Shown: positions 16,188 through 24,187, numbered from the stretch's first letter. The stretch: 41,569 bases of DNA from JAAYDF01 sp964511155 (GCA_964511155.1 CAZEEJ010000026.1:1-41569); one strand, 5' to 3'. Numbers and translations are program-made. The notes: generated by a model from the sequence alone, not told the origin.

Positions 16188-17234
16188 ATGACCATCTCGA
16201 TCACCGCTCCCATCGATCGGGCCATCCACCGCACCAAGATCACCCTGTTCAAGCCCTTTCAAGCCGCCAAGTGGTTCAAGCTGGGCTTCTGCGCGTTCCT
16301 CGCCCAGCTTGGCCAAGGCGGCGGCAGCTTCCAGTTCCCCAGCATCCCCGGCCCCGGCGGCGGCCCCCCGACTACCGGGCTGCCCCCCAATTGGGTCGAA
16401 TGGTGGACCGACAACGCCGTGTGGATGGTGCCGCTGATCGTCCTGAGTGTGCTCGCCGTCGTCACGGTGGCCGTCCTCGTCGTCTGGCTCAGCAGCCGCG
16501 GTAAGTTCATGCTCCTGGACGGCCTCGCCCACAACCGCGGCGCCGTCGTCGAACCGTGGAAACGCCACGCCGCCCTGGCCAACAACCTCTGCGGCTTCGT
16601 CCTCCTCTGCATCCTGTTGAGCTTCGTCGGACTCGCCATCAGCGCCGGCCTGGGCATGGCCCTCGCCTGGCCCGACCTCCAGGCCGGGCAGTTCACCGAA
16701 CGCGGCTTCGCCGCCGTGATCGTCGTGACCGCCCTGCTGCTCCTCGGCGGGCTGGTCGTGATGAACCTCTTCCTGCTGCTCAACGATTTTGTCGTCCCCG
16801 CCATGTATCTGCGCGGCCAGCGGGTCACCGAAGCGTGGGGCACCGTGTACCGCGAAGTGCTTTGCGGACACCTGGGCCGCATCGTGCTCTTCTACCTGAT
16901 GCGGCTGGTCATGATGCTCCCCATCGGGGTCATGACCATCATGGCCATCCGCGCGACCTGCTGCCTGGCGCTCCTGCCATACCTCGGAAGTGTCATCCTG
17001 CTGCCGTTTACCCTGTTCATGCGCTCGTACACGCTGTACTTCCTGCAGCAGTTTGGACCGCAGTGGCAGTTCTTCACCCACGACCCCGGACCCTGGTTCG
17101 ACTCCCCGGAGCCCGGCCCGCGATGTCGCCACTGCGGATACAACCTCACCGGCAACGTCTCCGGCATCTGCCCGGAATGCGGCTCCCCCGCCCCCCTGAC
17201 CCCGCCGACCATCCCCCCCTCTCCGCCGACGTGA
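16188..17234 (+). CDS. Polytopic membrane protein with C-terminal zinc ribbon
   Basis: This 348-residue inner-membrane protein has unknown function. After a polar N-terminus (FKPFQAAKWFKLGFCAFLAQLGQGGG) there are roughly five to six hydrophobic helices, starting at MVPLIVLSVLAVVTVAVLVV. A long segment near the end (LGRIVLFYLMRLVMMLPIGV) precedes the soluble tail. The last 50 residues hold a compact C4 zinc ribbon, CRHCGYNL then CPECG, a module very common in planctomycete proteins. The layout resembles DUF-type 'large membrane' proteins that carry regulated ribbons, with no catalytic residues evident. The start ATG has only a weak ribosome site. The gene stands alone on the plus strand inside a segment bracketed by inverted 135-bp repeats. 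Confidence 0.8.
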   Translation: MTISITAPIDRAIHRTKITLFKPFQAAKWFKLGFCAFLAQLGQGGGSFQFPSIPGPGGGPPTTGLPPNWVEWWTDNAVWMVPLIVLSVLAVVTVAVLVVWLSSRGKFMLLDGLAHNRGAVVEPWKRHAALANNLCGFVLLCILLSFVGLAISAGLGMALAWPDLQAGQFTERGFAAVIVVTALLLLGGLVVMNLFLLLNDFVVPAMYLRGQRVTEAWGTVYREVLCGHLGRIVLFYLMRLVMMLPIGVMTIMAIRATCCLALLPYLGSVILLPFTLFMRSYTLYFLQQFGPQWQFFTHDPGPWFDSPEPGPRCRHCGYNLTGNVSGICPECGSPAPLTPPTIPPSPPT

Positions 17235-17306
17235 CCCGCCGCGGTGTACCTGTCATCCACCCTTGACTCGCCGCAGCGGTAGCTCTTCCTGCTCGCCCGC
17301 CGCCTC

Positions 17307-17372
17307 GTAGCGGTCGCCCCCCGTGGCGACCGGCGTCTGCCTCGTAGCGGTCGCCCCCCGTGGCGACCGGCG
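17307..17372 (+). repeat. Tandem pair of GTAGCGGTCGCC hairpins
   Basis: Two identical copies begin at 17307 and 17344, 37 bases apart. Each has the 8-bp stem CGGTCGCC/GGCGACCG around the short loop CCCCGT. This is the minimal form of the family also found at 511, 15678 and 30744. Confidence 0.8.
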
Positions 17373-17389
17373 TGTACACGGAGGCATAA

Positions 17390-17438
17390 GGCAGTGAGCA
17401 ATGGGCAGTAGGCAGTGAGCCAACGGGAGTGGGCGAGG
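17390..17438 (+). repeat. Period-7 quasi-tandem array (GGCAGTG)
   Basis: Seven consecutive 7-mers are variants of one word: GGCAGTG, AGCAATG, GGCAGTA, GGCAGTG, AGCCAAC, GGGAGTG, GGCGAGG. Degeneration increases to the right. The arrays at 19467 and 21298 share the period but not the word. Confidence 0.7.
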
Positions 17439-17612
17439 AAGCGCCGAGGGAGAATGACAGGAGCATTCGCGAGTGAAACACAAGACGCAAGATTCGTGAG
17501 TGAATCGCACGATCCGGCTTGCCTCTTCGCGGCGCAAGCGCACGATGCGGCTTGCCGCTTCGCGGGGTCTGCCTGCAAGGCGATGCCAGCGCTGGAGTCA
17601 ACAGACTTCGCT

Positions 17613-19439
17613 CTACGGCCGCTTGGCCCCCAGGAAGGCGCGGTCCCAGTCCGCGTCGTAGAGCGCGTCGTCCTTGCTGAGGCTGTTGATCTTCACGCCG
17701 GGCGAGGAGGAGTGCACAAAGTGCGTCCCCGAGATGGCAATCCCGGTATGGAAGATCTTGCCGGTCGGGTCGATGAAGTAAACACGGTCGCCCGGCTGCA
17801 AGTCGTCGCGGTACCACGCGGTGGCCACCAGCTTGCCGCTGAGGAACTGCTGGGCGGCGTCGCGGGCGATCGGAGTACCCTCATCCTCGCACACGTTGGT
17901 GACCAGCCCGCTGCAGTCCACCCCCAACGGCGACCGCCCGGCAAAGACATACGGCGTATACAGCATCCCCAACGCCGTCCGCGCCCGCTGCTCCAGCATC
18001 GGCCGGGTGTCGACCAACCGCACCTGGCTACGCGACACATCGAACTGGCCGCCCGTCGGCAGCTCCAGCGACACGGTGTCCCCCTGCTCGGCCCGCACCG
18101 GCAGCCGCGACCCGCGCAGGATCCAGCCGTCGGCCATCGGCACGTTCCGGATGAAGACCGCGTGCGGGTCGGCGGTGTACCGGCGGAACGCGTCACGCTC
18201 CATCACCCCGACCGCATCCCGACGAACCCACCCGCAATACCCATCCGAGGCCTGCACCAGCAGGAAGCCCGCCTCGGCATCCAGCAGAAACACCGGCTCC
18301 CCGTACAGCAACTGCGTCTCGCCGCGGCTCGCCTCCGTCGGCTCGCGGAACGTCAGGGCCGAGGGCACCACGCACGCCCCGAACAGCTCCCCGCCCAGTT
18401 TCTGCTCATCCGGCAACAGCCGCATACGGTTCCGCACCTGCTTGAGCCCCAGGGCCGCGTAGGCCGTTTCCAGCGTGGGCAGCAATACCCGGCTGTTGGT
18501 CACGCCCTCGATCACCACCGCCGAACCTTCCAGCCGCACCCGCGGCTCGAAGTACACCGCCGTCCGATCGCTGAGCGACACGCGGCGAAACAACCCGGCA
18601 AACCACGCGGCCTTGTCGAGCGGCAGGTCGCCGTGCGGCCAGATCGCACGCACCGCTTCCGACGCCCGATACCGCCGCTCCTGGTCCCGGTCTCCAAACA
18701 TCGGTTTGACCTCGTCATCCGGTGATGCGGGCCAACGTGCGTCCCGATCAGCCTGCAGCGGCTCCCGATGCCCCTGGGCATACGCCCGCAGCCCCTGGAA
18801 GAGCTTCTCCGCATGGGCGATGTGCAACCGACGCCGCTCCGCGGGGGGCATACCCTCGGCCGGCATGGGCAGATGCACCACCACCGCCGGCAAGACGGGC
18901 GTCAAATCCGCAAGGGACACTACCGCCACCGCGTCCACAGCCTTGCCCAGCGCCCGGGCCAGGGGATCGTCGGCCGGTCTCACGCCCGCCGGTGGTGGAG
19001 AGAAGTCAATCCCCAAGACGAGATGCGCGCGGGCTTCCCGGCAACGCTCGATCAACGCCTCCGCCGTCGGCCCGCCGGGCCTCAGCGCCGGCAGGTCGTC
19101 CGCCCGCGTCAGCACCGGTCGGCTGCCCCCGCGCGAAATCATGTGGTACAGGTGCCCCGCGGTCAGCAGGCTGAGTTCATCCCGCCCACGCTGGACCGCA
19201 TCCTGCGCCCCACCGCCCACCGGATGGATCACCACCACCAGCCCCCGCAGCTCGCCGCGTTCCGGCAATCGGGCGGGCTCATACGCCTCGATCGTCTTTG
19301 CGATCATAGAATCCTGCCCCACACTCATGGACGACTCCTGCCCCATACTCCGGGCCGCCGCCAGGCCGAAACCCAGCAAGCTCAAACCCACACTCACCCC
19401 CAGCACACCGCCCGACAACCTGACACGACCTCTCGTCAT
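17613..19439 (-). CDS. NlpC/P60-family cell-wall peptidase, multidomain
   Basis: This is a secreted protein of about 608 residues predicted to cut peptide stems of peptidoglycan. The signal peptide is VLGVSVGLSLLGFGLAAA. Residues about 45-220 resemble a zinc-amidase-like fold (LVVVIHPVGGG...VQRGRDELSLLTAGHLYHMI). The middle has SH3-like segments (GETQLLYGEPVFLLDAEAG; GWVRRDAVGV). The final 130 residues are NlpC/P60 with the catalytic Cys in GVDCSGLV, His in HTGIAIS and a further His in HFVHSSSPGV. ATG 19439 is chosen because the alternative ATG at 19460 is pressed against a period-7 repeat with poor ribosome-site spacing. A second Cys-peptidase-like lipoprotein lies upstream on the same strand. 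Confidence 0.85.
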   Translation of the reverse strand: MTRGRVRLSGGVLGVSVGLSLLGFGLAAARSMGQESSMSVGQDSMIAKTIEAYEPARLPERGELRGLVVVIHPVGGGAQDAVQRGRDELSLLTAGHLYHMISRGGSRPVLTRADDLPALRPGGPTAEALIERCREARAHLVLGIDFSPPPAGVRPADDPLARALGKAVDAVAVVSLADLTPVLPAVVVHLPMPAEGMPPAERRRLHIAHAEKLFQGLRAYAQGHREPLQADRDARWPASPDDEVKPMFGDRDQERRYRASEAVRAIWPHGDLPLDKAAWFAGLFRRVSLSDRTAVYFEPRVRLEGSAVVIEGVTNSRVLLPTLETAYAALGLKQVRNRMRLLPDEQKLGGELFGACVVPSALTFREPTEASRGETQLLYGEPVFLLDAEAGFLLVQASDGYCGWVRRDAVGVMERDAFRRYTADPHAVFIRNVPMADGWILRGSRLPVRAEQGDTVSLELPTGGQFDVSRSQVRLVDTRPMLEQRARTALGMLYTPYVFAGRSPLGVDCSGLVTNVCEDEGTPIARDAAQQFLSGKLVATAWYRDDLQPGDRVYFIDPTGKIFHTGIAISGTHFVHSSSPGVKINSLSKDDALYDADWDRAFLGAKRP

Positions 19440-19466
19440 CTTTACGTCTCGCTTCCCCATTCCCCA

Positions 19467-19515
19467 ATTCCCGATTCCCGATTTCTAATCTCTAATCTCC
19501 AATTTCCAATTCTCA
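19467..19515 (-). repeat. Period-7 quasi-tandem array (ATTCCCG/ATCTCTA)
   Basis: Seven exact 7-base steps on the plus strand: ATTCCCG, ATTCCCG, ATTTCTA, ATCTCTA, ATCTCCA, ATTTCCA, ATTCTCA. It sits just upstream of the NlpC/P60 gene start and could alter its leader length. Confidence 0.75.
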
Positions 19516-19591
19516 ACAGCCCGTAGCAACCTAACAAACCGGATCGATTCGTCGGCGAGTGCATTCCCCTCTGCCCGGTCTTCTTCGTCCC

Positions 19592-19666
19592 ATCTGCGTC
19601 CATCTGTGTGATCTGTGGGCACCTCTTTCTTCTTTCTGCCCACAGATCACACAGATGGACACAGAT
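19592..19666. repeat. 29-bp hairpin of ATCTGTG words
   Basis: The left arm (19592-19620) and right arm (19638-19666) are reverse complements with one mismatch, separated by a 17-base loop. Each arm is made of ATCTGYGT-type words in series. It lies between the lipoprotein gene and the NlpC/P60 gene and could act as a transcript-end hairpin. Confidence 0.8.
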
Positions 19667-19733
19667 AAAACGGACAGGACCACACCCGTTCGCTCTGTTG
19701 TGCTGCTACGGTCTCATTCTCAGCTCCCGGTGT

Positions 19734-20795
19734 TTACTTCTCGCCGTCCGCCGCCCGCGGCCAGGGCTGCACCGGAGCGTAGGCATTGCGCTGCGGGACT
19801 TGCAGCCGATCGAACGGCTTGTAGTTCCCGATACTGCCCACGCGGGCCAGGCGGGTCCATTTGCGGAGCAGGCCCCGGCCGTTGTTGTTGTCGGCAAACA
19901 GCCCCTGCCCGTACCCCGCGCCCTTGCTGCCCGACAGGTTCGACGAGAAGTACTTCATGCCGATGATCTTGTTCTCGGCATCGCGGATCCACTCGATAAA
20001 GATGACCGAGTGCCCGCCGCGGGGAGCACTGCTGTAGTCGCAGAAGTCGCCCGGCCGGGCCTCCTCCCAGTCCTCGATCGCCCGTCCCAGCCCGTAGGCC
20101 ACGATCCCCCGCTGCGGGCTGTCGCCCTTGCCTTCGATGTACCAGAGCTGCAGCAGGTTGAACAGGTCGTGGAAGCCCATGCCGTTGAAGTCGTCGGGGT
20201 CCAGCCCCTTCTGCACGTTCCGCAACTGCATCGCCCGCACGAAGATCTCGAAGGTCAGCCCGCAGCAGTAGCTGCACCGCGAGCCGTCCGGATAGGCCTT
20301 GGCCACCACCCGGCCCTTGTACCACAGATCCTGCGTCACGCCGTTGTAGATGTCGTATTCCCAGGGGTCCCAACTGCAATGGTACGGATAGCTGCCGTCC
20401 AGCGGATAGGCCGACACCACCTTCAGAACGTACGGGTTGAGCGAGCCGTCGGCGTCGTCCTCGATCAGCTCCTCGCGGGCGAAAGCCTTCTGCAGGGCCT
20501 TGTCGACCGGCGTGAAACCGTAGTGATCGACCGGATACCGCGGCGGCGACACCGTCTCGCGGCGCGGCCGGGGCTTGGGCTTGGCCGCCTCCTGCGTCGC
20601 GTCCGGCGCAGCCACGGCCTCCTGTTCGGATGTCTGGGCAGCCACCCCCTCCTGCTCAGCAGCCTTGGCAACCGCCGGCCCGGCCGCAGTCTCTCGATCC
20701 GCCTCCACCCCGCCCGGCGGCGACTGGCACCCCAGCCACAGCAGACCGCACAACGTCACCCATCCGCCGAACCGCCCCAACCCTCGCGTTCGCAT
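19734..20795 (-). CDS. Lipoprotein with probable papain-like (NlpC/P60-type) domain
   Basis: This exported lipoprotein has 353 residues. ATG 20795, with GGGAGA nine bases upstream, gives a basic N-terminus and a lipobox (LCGLLWLGC). A linker rich in Ala, Glu and Pro spans about residues 25-75. The globular part contains RCSYCCGLTFEIFVRAM and GGHSVIFIEWI. A Cys at the head of a helix and a His on a following strand are the expected arrangement of an NlpC/P60 or CHAP-like Cys peptidase. This is inference from motif order; overall similarity is not obvious. The C-terminal region (GKGAGYGQGLFADNNNGRG) is conserved in style but unassigned. The NlpC/P60 gene follows downstream on the same strand, supporting a cell-envelope role. 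Confidence 0.7.
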   Translation of the reverse strand: MRTRGLGRFGGWVTLCGLLWLGCQSPPGGVEADRETAAGPAVAKAAEQEGVAAQTSEQEAVAAPDATQEAAKPKPRPRRETVSPPRYPVDHYGFTPVDKALQKAFAREELIEDDADGSLNPYVLKVVSAYPLDGSYPYHCSWDPWEYDIYNGVTQDLWYKGRVVAKAYPDGSRCSYCCGLTFEIFVRAMQLRNVQKGLDPDDFNGMGFHDLFNLLQLWYIEGKGDSPQRGIVAYGLGRAIEDWEEARPGDFCDYSSAPRGGHSVIFIEWIRDAENKIIGMKYFSSNLSGSKGAGYGQGLFADNNNGRGLLRKWTRLARVGSIGNYKPFDRLQVPQRNAYAPVQPWPRAADGEK

Positions 20796-20891
20796 GTCCG
20801 TCGTCTCCCGCGCATTTCCACGTCGCGCGGCCAACCATTCTACCCGCCCACCCCCGCCTCAGCGAGCAAGTGACGGATCTGCTTGAAGACC

Positions 20892-21046
20892 GGGTCCGTG
20901 ACAACTTGGGCGGGTGGCCCATCCATCGCAACGCGATGGGTGGGCTCACGATGATGAGGATGAAGGAAGGGCTCCTGGTCAAACAGGCTCGCCCACGAGT
21001 GCGATCATCGCCAGCCCACCCCCGCCGCGGCGGGGATGGGCCACCC
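20892..21046 (-). repeat. 135-bp structured element with tail, copy 2 (inverted)
   Basis: Terminal repeats GGGTGGCCCATCC (20912-20924) and GGATGGGCCACCC (21034-21046) enclose exactly 135 bases, as in copy 1. The tail GGGTCCGTGACAACTTGGGC (20892-20911) is the reverse complement of copy 1's tail with small changes. One hairpin differs completely in sequence yet still pairs (CCCCGCC-GC-GGCGGGG, 21020-21035). Confidence 0.8.
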
Positions 21047-21087
21047 GGCCAGTCGGCATTAGCGACACAGGCGTCACGCTGTCCCAA

Positions 21088-21212
21088 TTATCTGTGTCTA
21101 TCTGTGTTCATCTGTGGTTCCTTCTCCCCCTATGCCGGTTGATTTCGTGGCCCTCGCGAATCACCGAACGAAGAGTATCAACCACGGATGAACACAGATG
21201 AACACGGATAAG
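21088..21212. repeat. Long-loop hairpin of ATCTGTG words
   Basis: The left arm (21088-21119) reads TATCTGTG then TATCTGTGTTCATCTGTGG. The right arm (21179-21212) is the complementary CCACGGATGAACACAGATG series with three or four mismatches. The loop is about 60 bases. It is the same word family as 19592. Confidence 0.75.
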
Positions 21213-21297
21213 CCCCTGATGCTTGCCGGGTTACCCCCCCCCGCCTCCGGTCGCATTCCCAAGCGGGGAGGGCCACCTTTCATGCCTGCCGCCGGTT

Positions 21298-21332
21298 TCT
21301 CACTTCTCACTTCTCACCTCTCACTGCTTACT
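21298..21332. repeat. Period-7 quasi-tandem array (TCTCACT)
   Basis: Five consecutive 7-mers: TCTCACT, TCTCACT, TCTCACC, TCTCACT, GCTTACT. It ends four bases before the stop codon side of the CE15 esterase gene. Confidence 0.75.
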
Positions 21333-21336
21333 TTCG

Positions 21337-22674
21337 TTATTCCCGCGGCGGCTTGCCCAGGTGTTGGTCCGCGAAGTTCAGGTAATGCTCCCAGTCCTCG
21401 GGCGTCAGGTCGTGCTTGCCGGTGCGCAGGTGGTAGCCGATGGTGCCGTGGACGGGCTGGGCGGGGCCGGGCATCTCCGTGGCCGGCAAGCCCTCGGTGC
21501 CCAGCAGACGATAAACCGGGTGGGCATGTTTGGCGGCCAGGAACTCGCCCAGCGGGTCGGCCCACCGGTCCTCGGTCGCGCTGGCCACATACACCGGCCG
21601 CGGGGCCATCAGGGCGATGAGCATGTGCTGATCGAGCGGCAACTCGCTCTCGCGGTCGTTGTACCGTTTGAAGTTGCCGCAGAACCAGTGCGGGAAGCGG
21701 TCATTGATGACCCGCACCGTCTCGCCGTACTGCCGCCGGCTCAGGGCCGCCCCGCCGCAACCGGAGTTGTTGGAGATGCTGATGGCGAAGCGCTCGTCCT
21801 GGGCACCCGCCCACAAGGCGGTCTTGCCCAGTCGCGAATGGCCCACCACCGCCACCCGCCGGGCGTCGACGTCGGGATCGCCCTCGAAGTAGTCCACCGC
21901 CCGGCTCAGGCCCCAGGCCCAGGCGCCGATCGCCCCCCAGGCATCCGCCGGGCGTTCGCCGTCCGTCGCCTTGTCGAACAGCGGATGCACGCCGTTCTTG
22001 AAGCCGTCGTGCTCGTCCGGATCCAGGTCGCCGTAGTAGATCGTCGCCAGGCCGTAGCCGCGAGCCAGGATGCGCTCGACGGGGAAGCGGTTGGCCCGGG
22101 TGCCGCGGGACGCCTCCGTCGCCCGGTGGTCCACCACGCCCGCGCCGGTCGAGCGCATCCAGCCCTGCGACAGACGGATGGCCGGGTCCGCATGCACCGT
22201 GTGGTTCCCGAAGAAGTTGAGGATCACGAACACCGGCACCGGCCGATCCGCCTTGTTCGGCAGATAGAGAAGCAGGTCCATACTCGGCGCATCCTTGTCC
22301 CGCACGAAGCGTACGGTGACCTGCTTGCGCGTGGCCAGGCCGCCGAGCGCCTCGCGGTCCAGGTCGAAGACCTCGAAGCTCATCTCCGTCGGCCGACCGG
22401 GCGACCGGCCGTAGACGTGCGTCTCGAACAGCCGCAGGATCTCCGCCCGCCGCCGCGTACGCCACATCCCGGCATCGGTCACCTTCGTGCCGTCAGCCAT
22501 CACCAGTGGATCGGGCAGCGTGTACACCGGAACCTTGTCCTCGTCGTAATTGGGCTTCGCCGCCGGCTCCGCCCCCAACGCAACCGCCGGCATCAACACC
22601 ATCATACCCAGCGTACACCCGAAAACCCGCCCGCCCCCGGCATCCCGTCGCCGCACCCTCAACACCCGGCTCAT
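21337..22674 (-). CDS. CE15-type glucuronoyl esterase, secreted
   Basis: This 445-residue secreted alpha/beta-hydrolase is predicted to cleave esters between 4-O-methyl-glucuronate side chains of xylan and lignin alcohols, or related uronate esters. The signal region is FGCTLGMMVLMPAVALG. The nucleophile is Ser280 in VVGHSRLGKTAL, the CE15 hallmark. ISNNSGCGGAAL follows, then ASATEDRWADP with the acid expected in bacterial members. The catalytic His is probably the second of GYHLRTGKHDLTPEDW. A very good ribosome site (GAGGAGG, seven bases before ATG 22674) fixes the start. Length matches bacterial CE15 enzymes. It is monocistronic, between repeat clusters. Confidence 0.9.
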   Translation of the reverse strand: MSRVLRVRRRDAGGGRVFGCTLGMMVLMPAVALGAEPAAKPNYDEDKVPVYTLPDPLVMADGTKVTDAGMWRTRRRAEILRLFETHVYGRSPGRPTEMSFEVFDLDREALGGLATRKQVTVRFVRDKDAPSMDLLLYLPNKADRPVPVFVILNFFGNHTVHADPAIRLSQGWMRSTGAGVVDHRATEASRGTRANRFPVERILARGYGLATIYYGDLDPDEHDGFKNGVHPLFDKATDGERPADAWGAIGAWAWGLSRAVDYFEGDPDVDARRVAVVGHSRLGKTALWAGAQDERFAISISNNSGCGGAALSRRQYGETVRVINDRFPHWFCGNFKRYNDRESELPLDQHMLIALMAPRPVYVASATEDRWADPLGEFLAAKHAHPVYRLLGTEGLPATEMPGPAQPVHGTIGYHLRTGKHDLTPEDWEHYLNFADQHLGKPPRE

Positions 22675-22731
22675 ACTGTTTCCTCCTCAGAACGTGTATG
22701 AAAACGTGGTAGCCCGATCGAGCCCAAAGCG

Positions 22732-22811
22732 AATCTCACGCAGAGGCGCAGAGACCGCAGAGGAACCCAGGATTCGTTTTCTCTGCGGTCTCTGCGCCTC
22801 TGCGTGAGATT
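22732..22811. repeat. 32-bp perfect hairpin, left flank of GxxExxY gene
   Basis: Arms 22732-22763 and 22780-22811 pair over 31 of 32 positions, with a 16-base loop containing CAGGATTCGTT. The stem is composed of GCAGAGGCGCAGAGACCGC words. It is nearly identical to the hairpin at 23331-23408, in direct orientation judged by the loop. Confidence 0.9.
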
Positions 22812-22838
22812 CATCGTCGCTGCCTTAACGATACAGAT

Positions 22839-23243
22839 CTATGTCGTCGCATTGTCCTTCCCGTCATCCAACCCATTGACCACCCGACAGATGCCGTCTC
22901 GCAACATAGACTCTCCGAAGTTGATGAGCAAGCCGAGTTCCTTCCCGGCAACCCGCAGATAGGTCAACAGTTGCTTCTTATGCACAGGTGCCGTGTGTTC
23001 GACGGACTTCAGCTCAACGATTACGGTGTCCTCTACAATCAGATCAGCCCGGAACCCCAGGTCCAGTTGAATGTTGTCCCACTCGACCGCGACAGGGACT
23101 TCCGTTTTCACCTGCAATCCTTGTTTTCTCAGTTCGTGCGCGAGAATGACCCTATAGACCGACTCGAGAAGCCCCGGACCCAGCTTTCGATGAATCTGTA
23201 TGGCGGTGTCGACAATGATACCACTGATCTCGTTGGGCTGCAT
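22839..23243 (-). CDS. GxxExxY protein (PD-(D/E)XK nuclease-like)
   Basis: This 134-residue protein belongs to the GxxExxY family, which has a PD-(D/E)XK nuclease-type core. The name-giving motif is GPGLLESVY near residue 25. The core acidic positions are visible as GFRADLIVEDTVIVELKSV (Asp, then Glu-x-Lys). The C-terminal part (LLTYLRVAGKELGLLINFG) is the conserved helix-strand unit. ATG 23243 follows AGGAGG with ideal spacing; a GTG two codons upstream is less likely. Biological role is not established. Members are often present in several scattered copies per genome. Here it is a lone gene exactly bracketed by two near-identical palindromic repeats, suggesting that gene and repeats moved as one unit. 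Confidence 0.92.
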   Translation of the reverse strand: MQPNEISGIIVDTAIQIHRKLGPGLLESVYRVILAHELRKQGLQVKTEVPVAVEWDNIQLDLGFRADLIVEDTVIVELKSVEHTAPVHKKQLLTYLRVAGKELGLLINFGESMLRDGICRVVNGLDDGKDNATT

Positions 23244-23330
23244 CTGCACCTCCTCGCGTGTGCATGCACAAGTCTACACAATGAAGCAGAATCCCATGGC
23301 ACATAGTGCCCCTCCCAGCCAGTCAAGAAA

Positions 23331-23408
23331 AACTCACGCAGAGGCGCAGAGACCGCAGAGGAATACAGGATTCGTTCTCTCTGCGGTCTCTGCGCCTCTG
23401 CGTGAGTT
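23331..23408. repeat. 31-bp hairpin, right flank of GxxExxY gene
   Basis: Arms 23331-23361 and 23378-23408 pair almost perfectly. The loop retains CAGGATTCGTT. Aligned with the hairpin at 22732, only four or so bases differ over about 74, all in or next to the loop. Confidence 0.9.
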
Positions 23409-23467
23409 CTCTTCTCGACCGGCATCGGCATCCATCGGCGGTTCCCAACTCCTTGGCCCGCGAGCGG

Positions 23468-24187
23468 TCAGGGACGCCAGGGTTCGAGGCCGTGCCGATG
23501 CATGAGGTCCGCGTTGCCCAGCACCTCCCGCGAAGGACCGTCCGCGATGATCCGTCCCTCGTCGATGACCAGGACGCGCTCGCACAACCCCCCGACCAGC
23601 GCCAGATCGTGCGACGCGACCAGCAGCGTGGCCTCCAACCCCGCGAGCACCTCGATGAGCCGTCGCCGCGACCGCGGGTCGAGGTTGCTGGAGGGTTCGT
23701 CCATCAGCAGCACCGCCGGCCGCATGGCCAGCACCGCCGCGATCGCCGCGTTCCGCTTCTGGCCCATGGACAAATGATGCGGCGCCCGCTCCAGCATGTC
23801 CGCCAGGCTCATCGCCGTCGCCGCTTCGCCGACCCGCCGATCAACCTCCGGCTCGGCAAGCCCCTGGTTGATCGGCCCAAAGGCCAGATCGTCCGCCAGC
23901 GTGGGCATAAAGAGCTGATCGTCGGGGCTCTGGAAGACCAACCCGACACGCCCGCGCAAGGCCCGCCAGCCCGCCCGGGTCATAACCTCACCGTCCAGCC
24001 GCACGACGCCCTCGCCCGCCAGCAGACCGCTGAGACACAGCAGCAGCGTGCTCTTGCCCGACCCATTCGGGCCGACCAGCCCCACCCGCTCCGCCCGGGC
24101 GACCCGCATGTCGATCCCGCACAGGGCCTGCGTACCGTCTTCGTAACGGTAGCTGAGCTCCTCGACCTGGATCAGCCAGTCAGCCAC
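23468..24187 (-). CDS. cbiO: Ni/Co ECF transporter ATPase (CbiO-type)
   Basis: This 239-residue ATPase energises the CbiM-CbiQ nickel/cobalt importer. Walker A is GPNGSGKST, the Q-loop is VFQSPDDQLFMPTLADDLAFGP (typical of ECF A-components), the signature is LSMGQKRNAAIAAVLA (SMGQ instead of SGGQ), Walker B is VLLMDEPSSNLD and the switch His is in VASHDLALV. The start is GTG 24187, six bases after GAGGAG; the TTG two codons earlier abuts that site. The gap to cbiQ is 24 bases. It is the last gene of the operon. Confidence 0.92.
   Translation of the reverse strand: MADWLIQVEELSYRYEDGTQALCGIDMRVARAERVGLVGPNGSGKSTLLLCLSGLLAGEGVVRLDGEVMTRAGWRALRGRVGLVFQSPDDQLFMPTLADDLAFGPINQGLAEPEVDRRVGEAATAMSLADMLERAPHHLSMGQKRNAAIAAVLAMRPAVLLMDEPSSNLDPRSRRRLIEVLAGLEATLLVASHDLALVGGLCERVLVIDEGRIIADGPSREVLGNADLMHRHGLEPWRP

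Larger units (their letters stand above)
17235..17612. other. Intergenic repeats between convergent genes
   Basis: No gene is supported. It contains two tandem GTAGCGGTCGCC hairpins (17307-17372), a period-7 array (17390-17438) and two GCTTGCC-CTTCGCGG words (about 17517 and 17550). No classical terminator with a T-tract is visible. Confidence 0.7.
20796..21336. other. Intergenic region with three repeat types
   Basis: No gene is supported. It contains the second 135-bp element copy (20892-21046), an ATCTGTG-word hairpin with a long loop (21088-21212) and a period-7 array (21298-21332). Confidence 0.75.
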
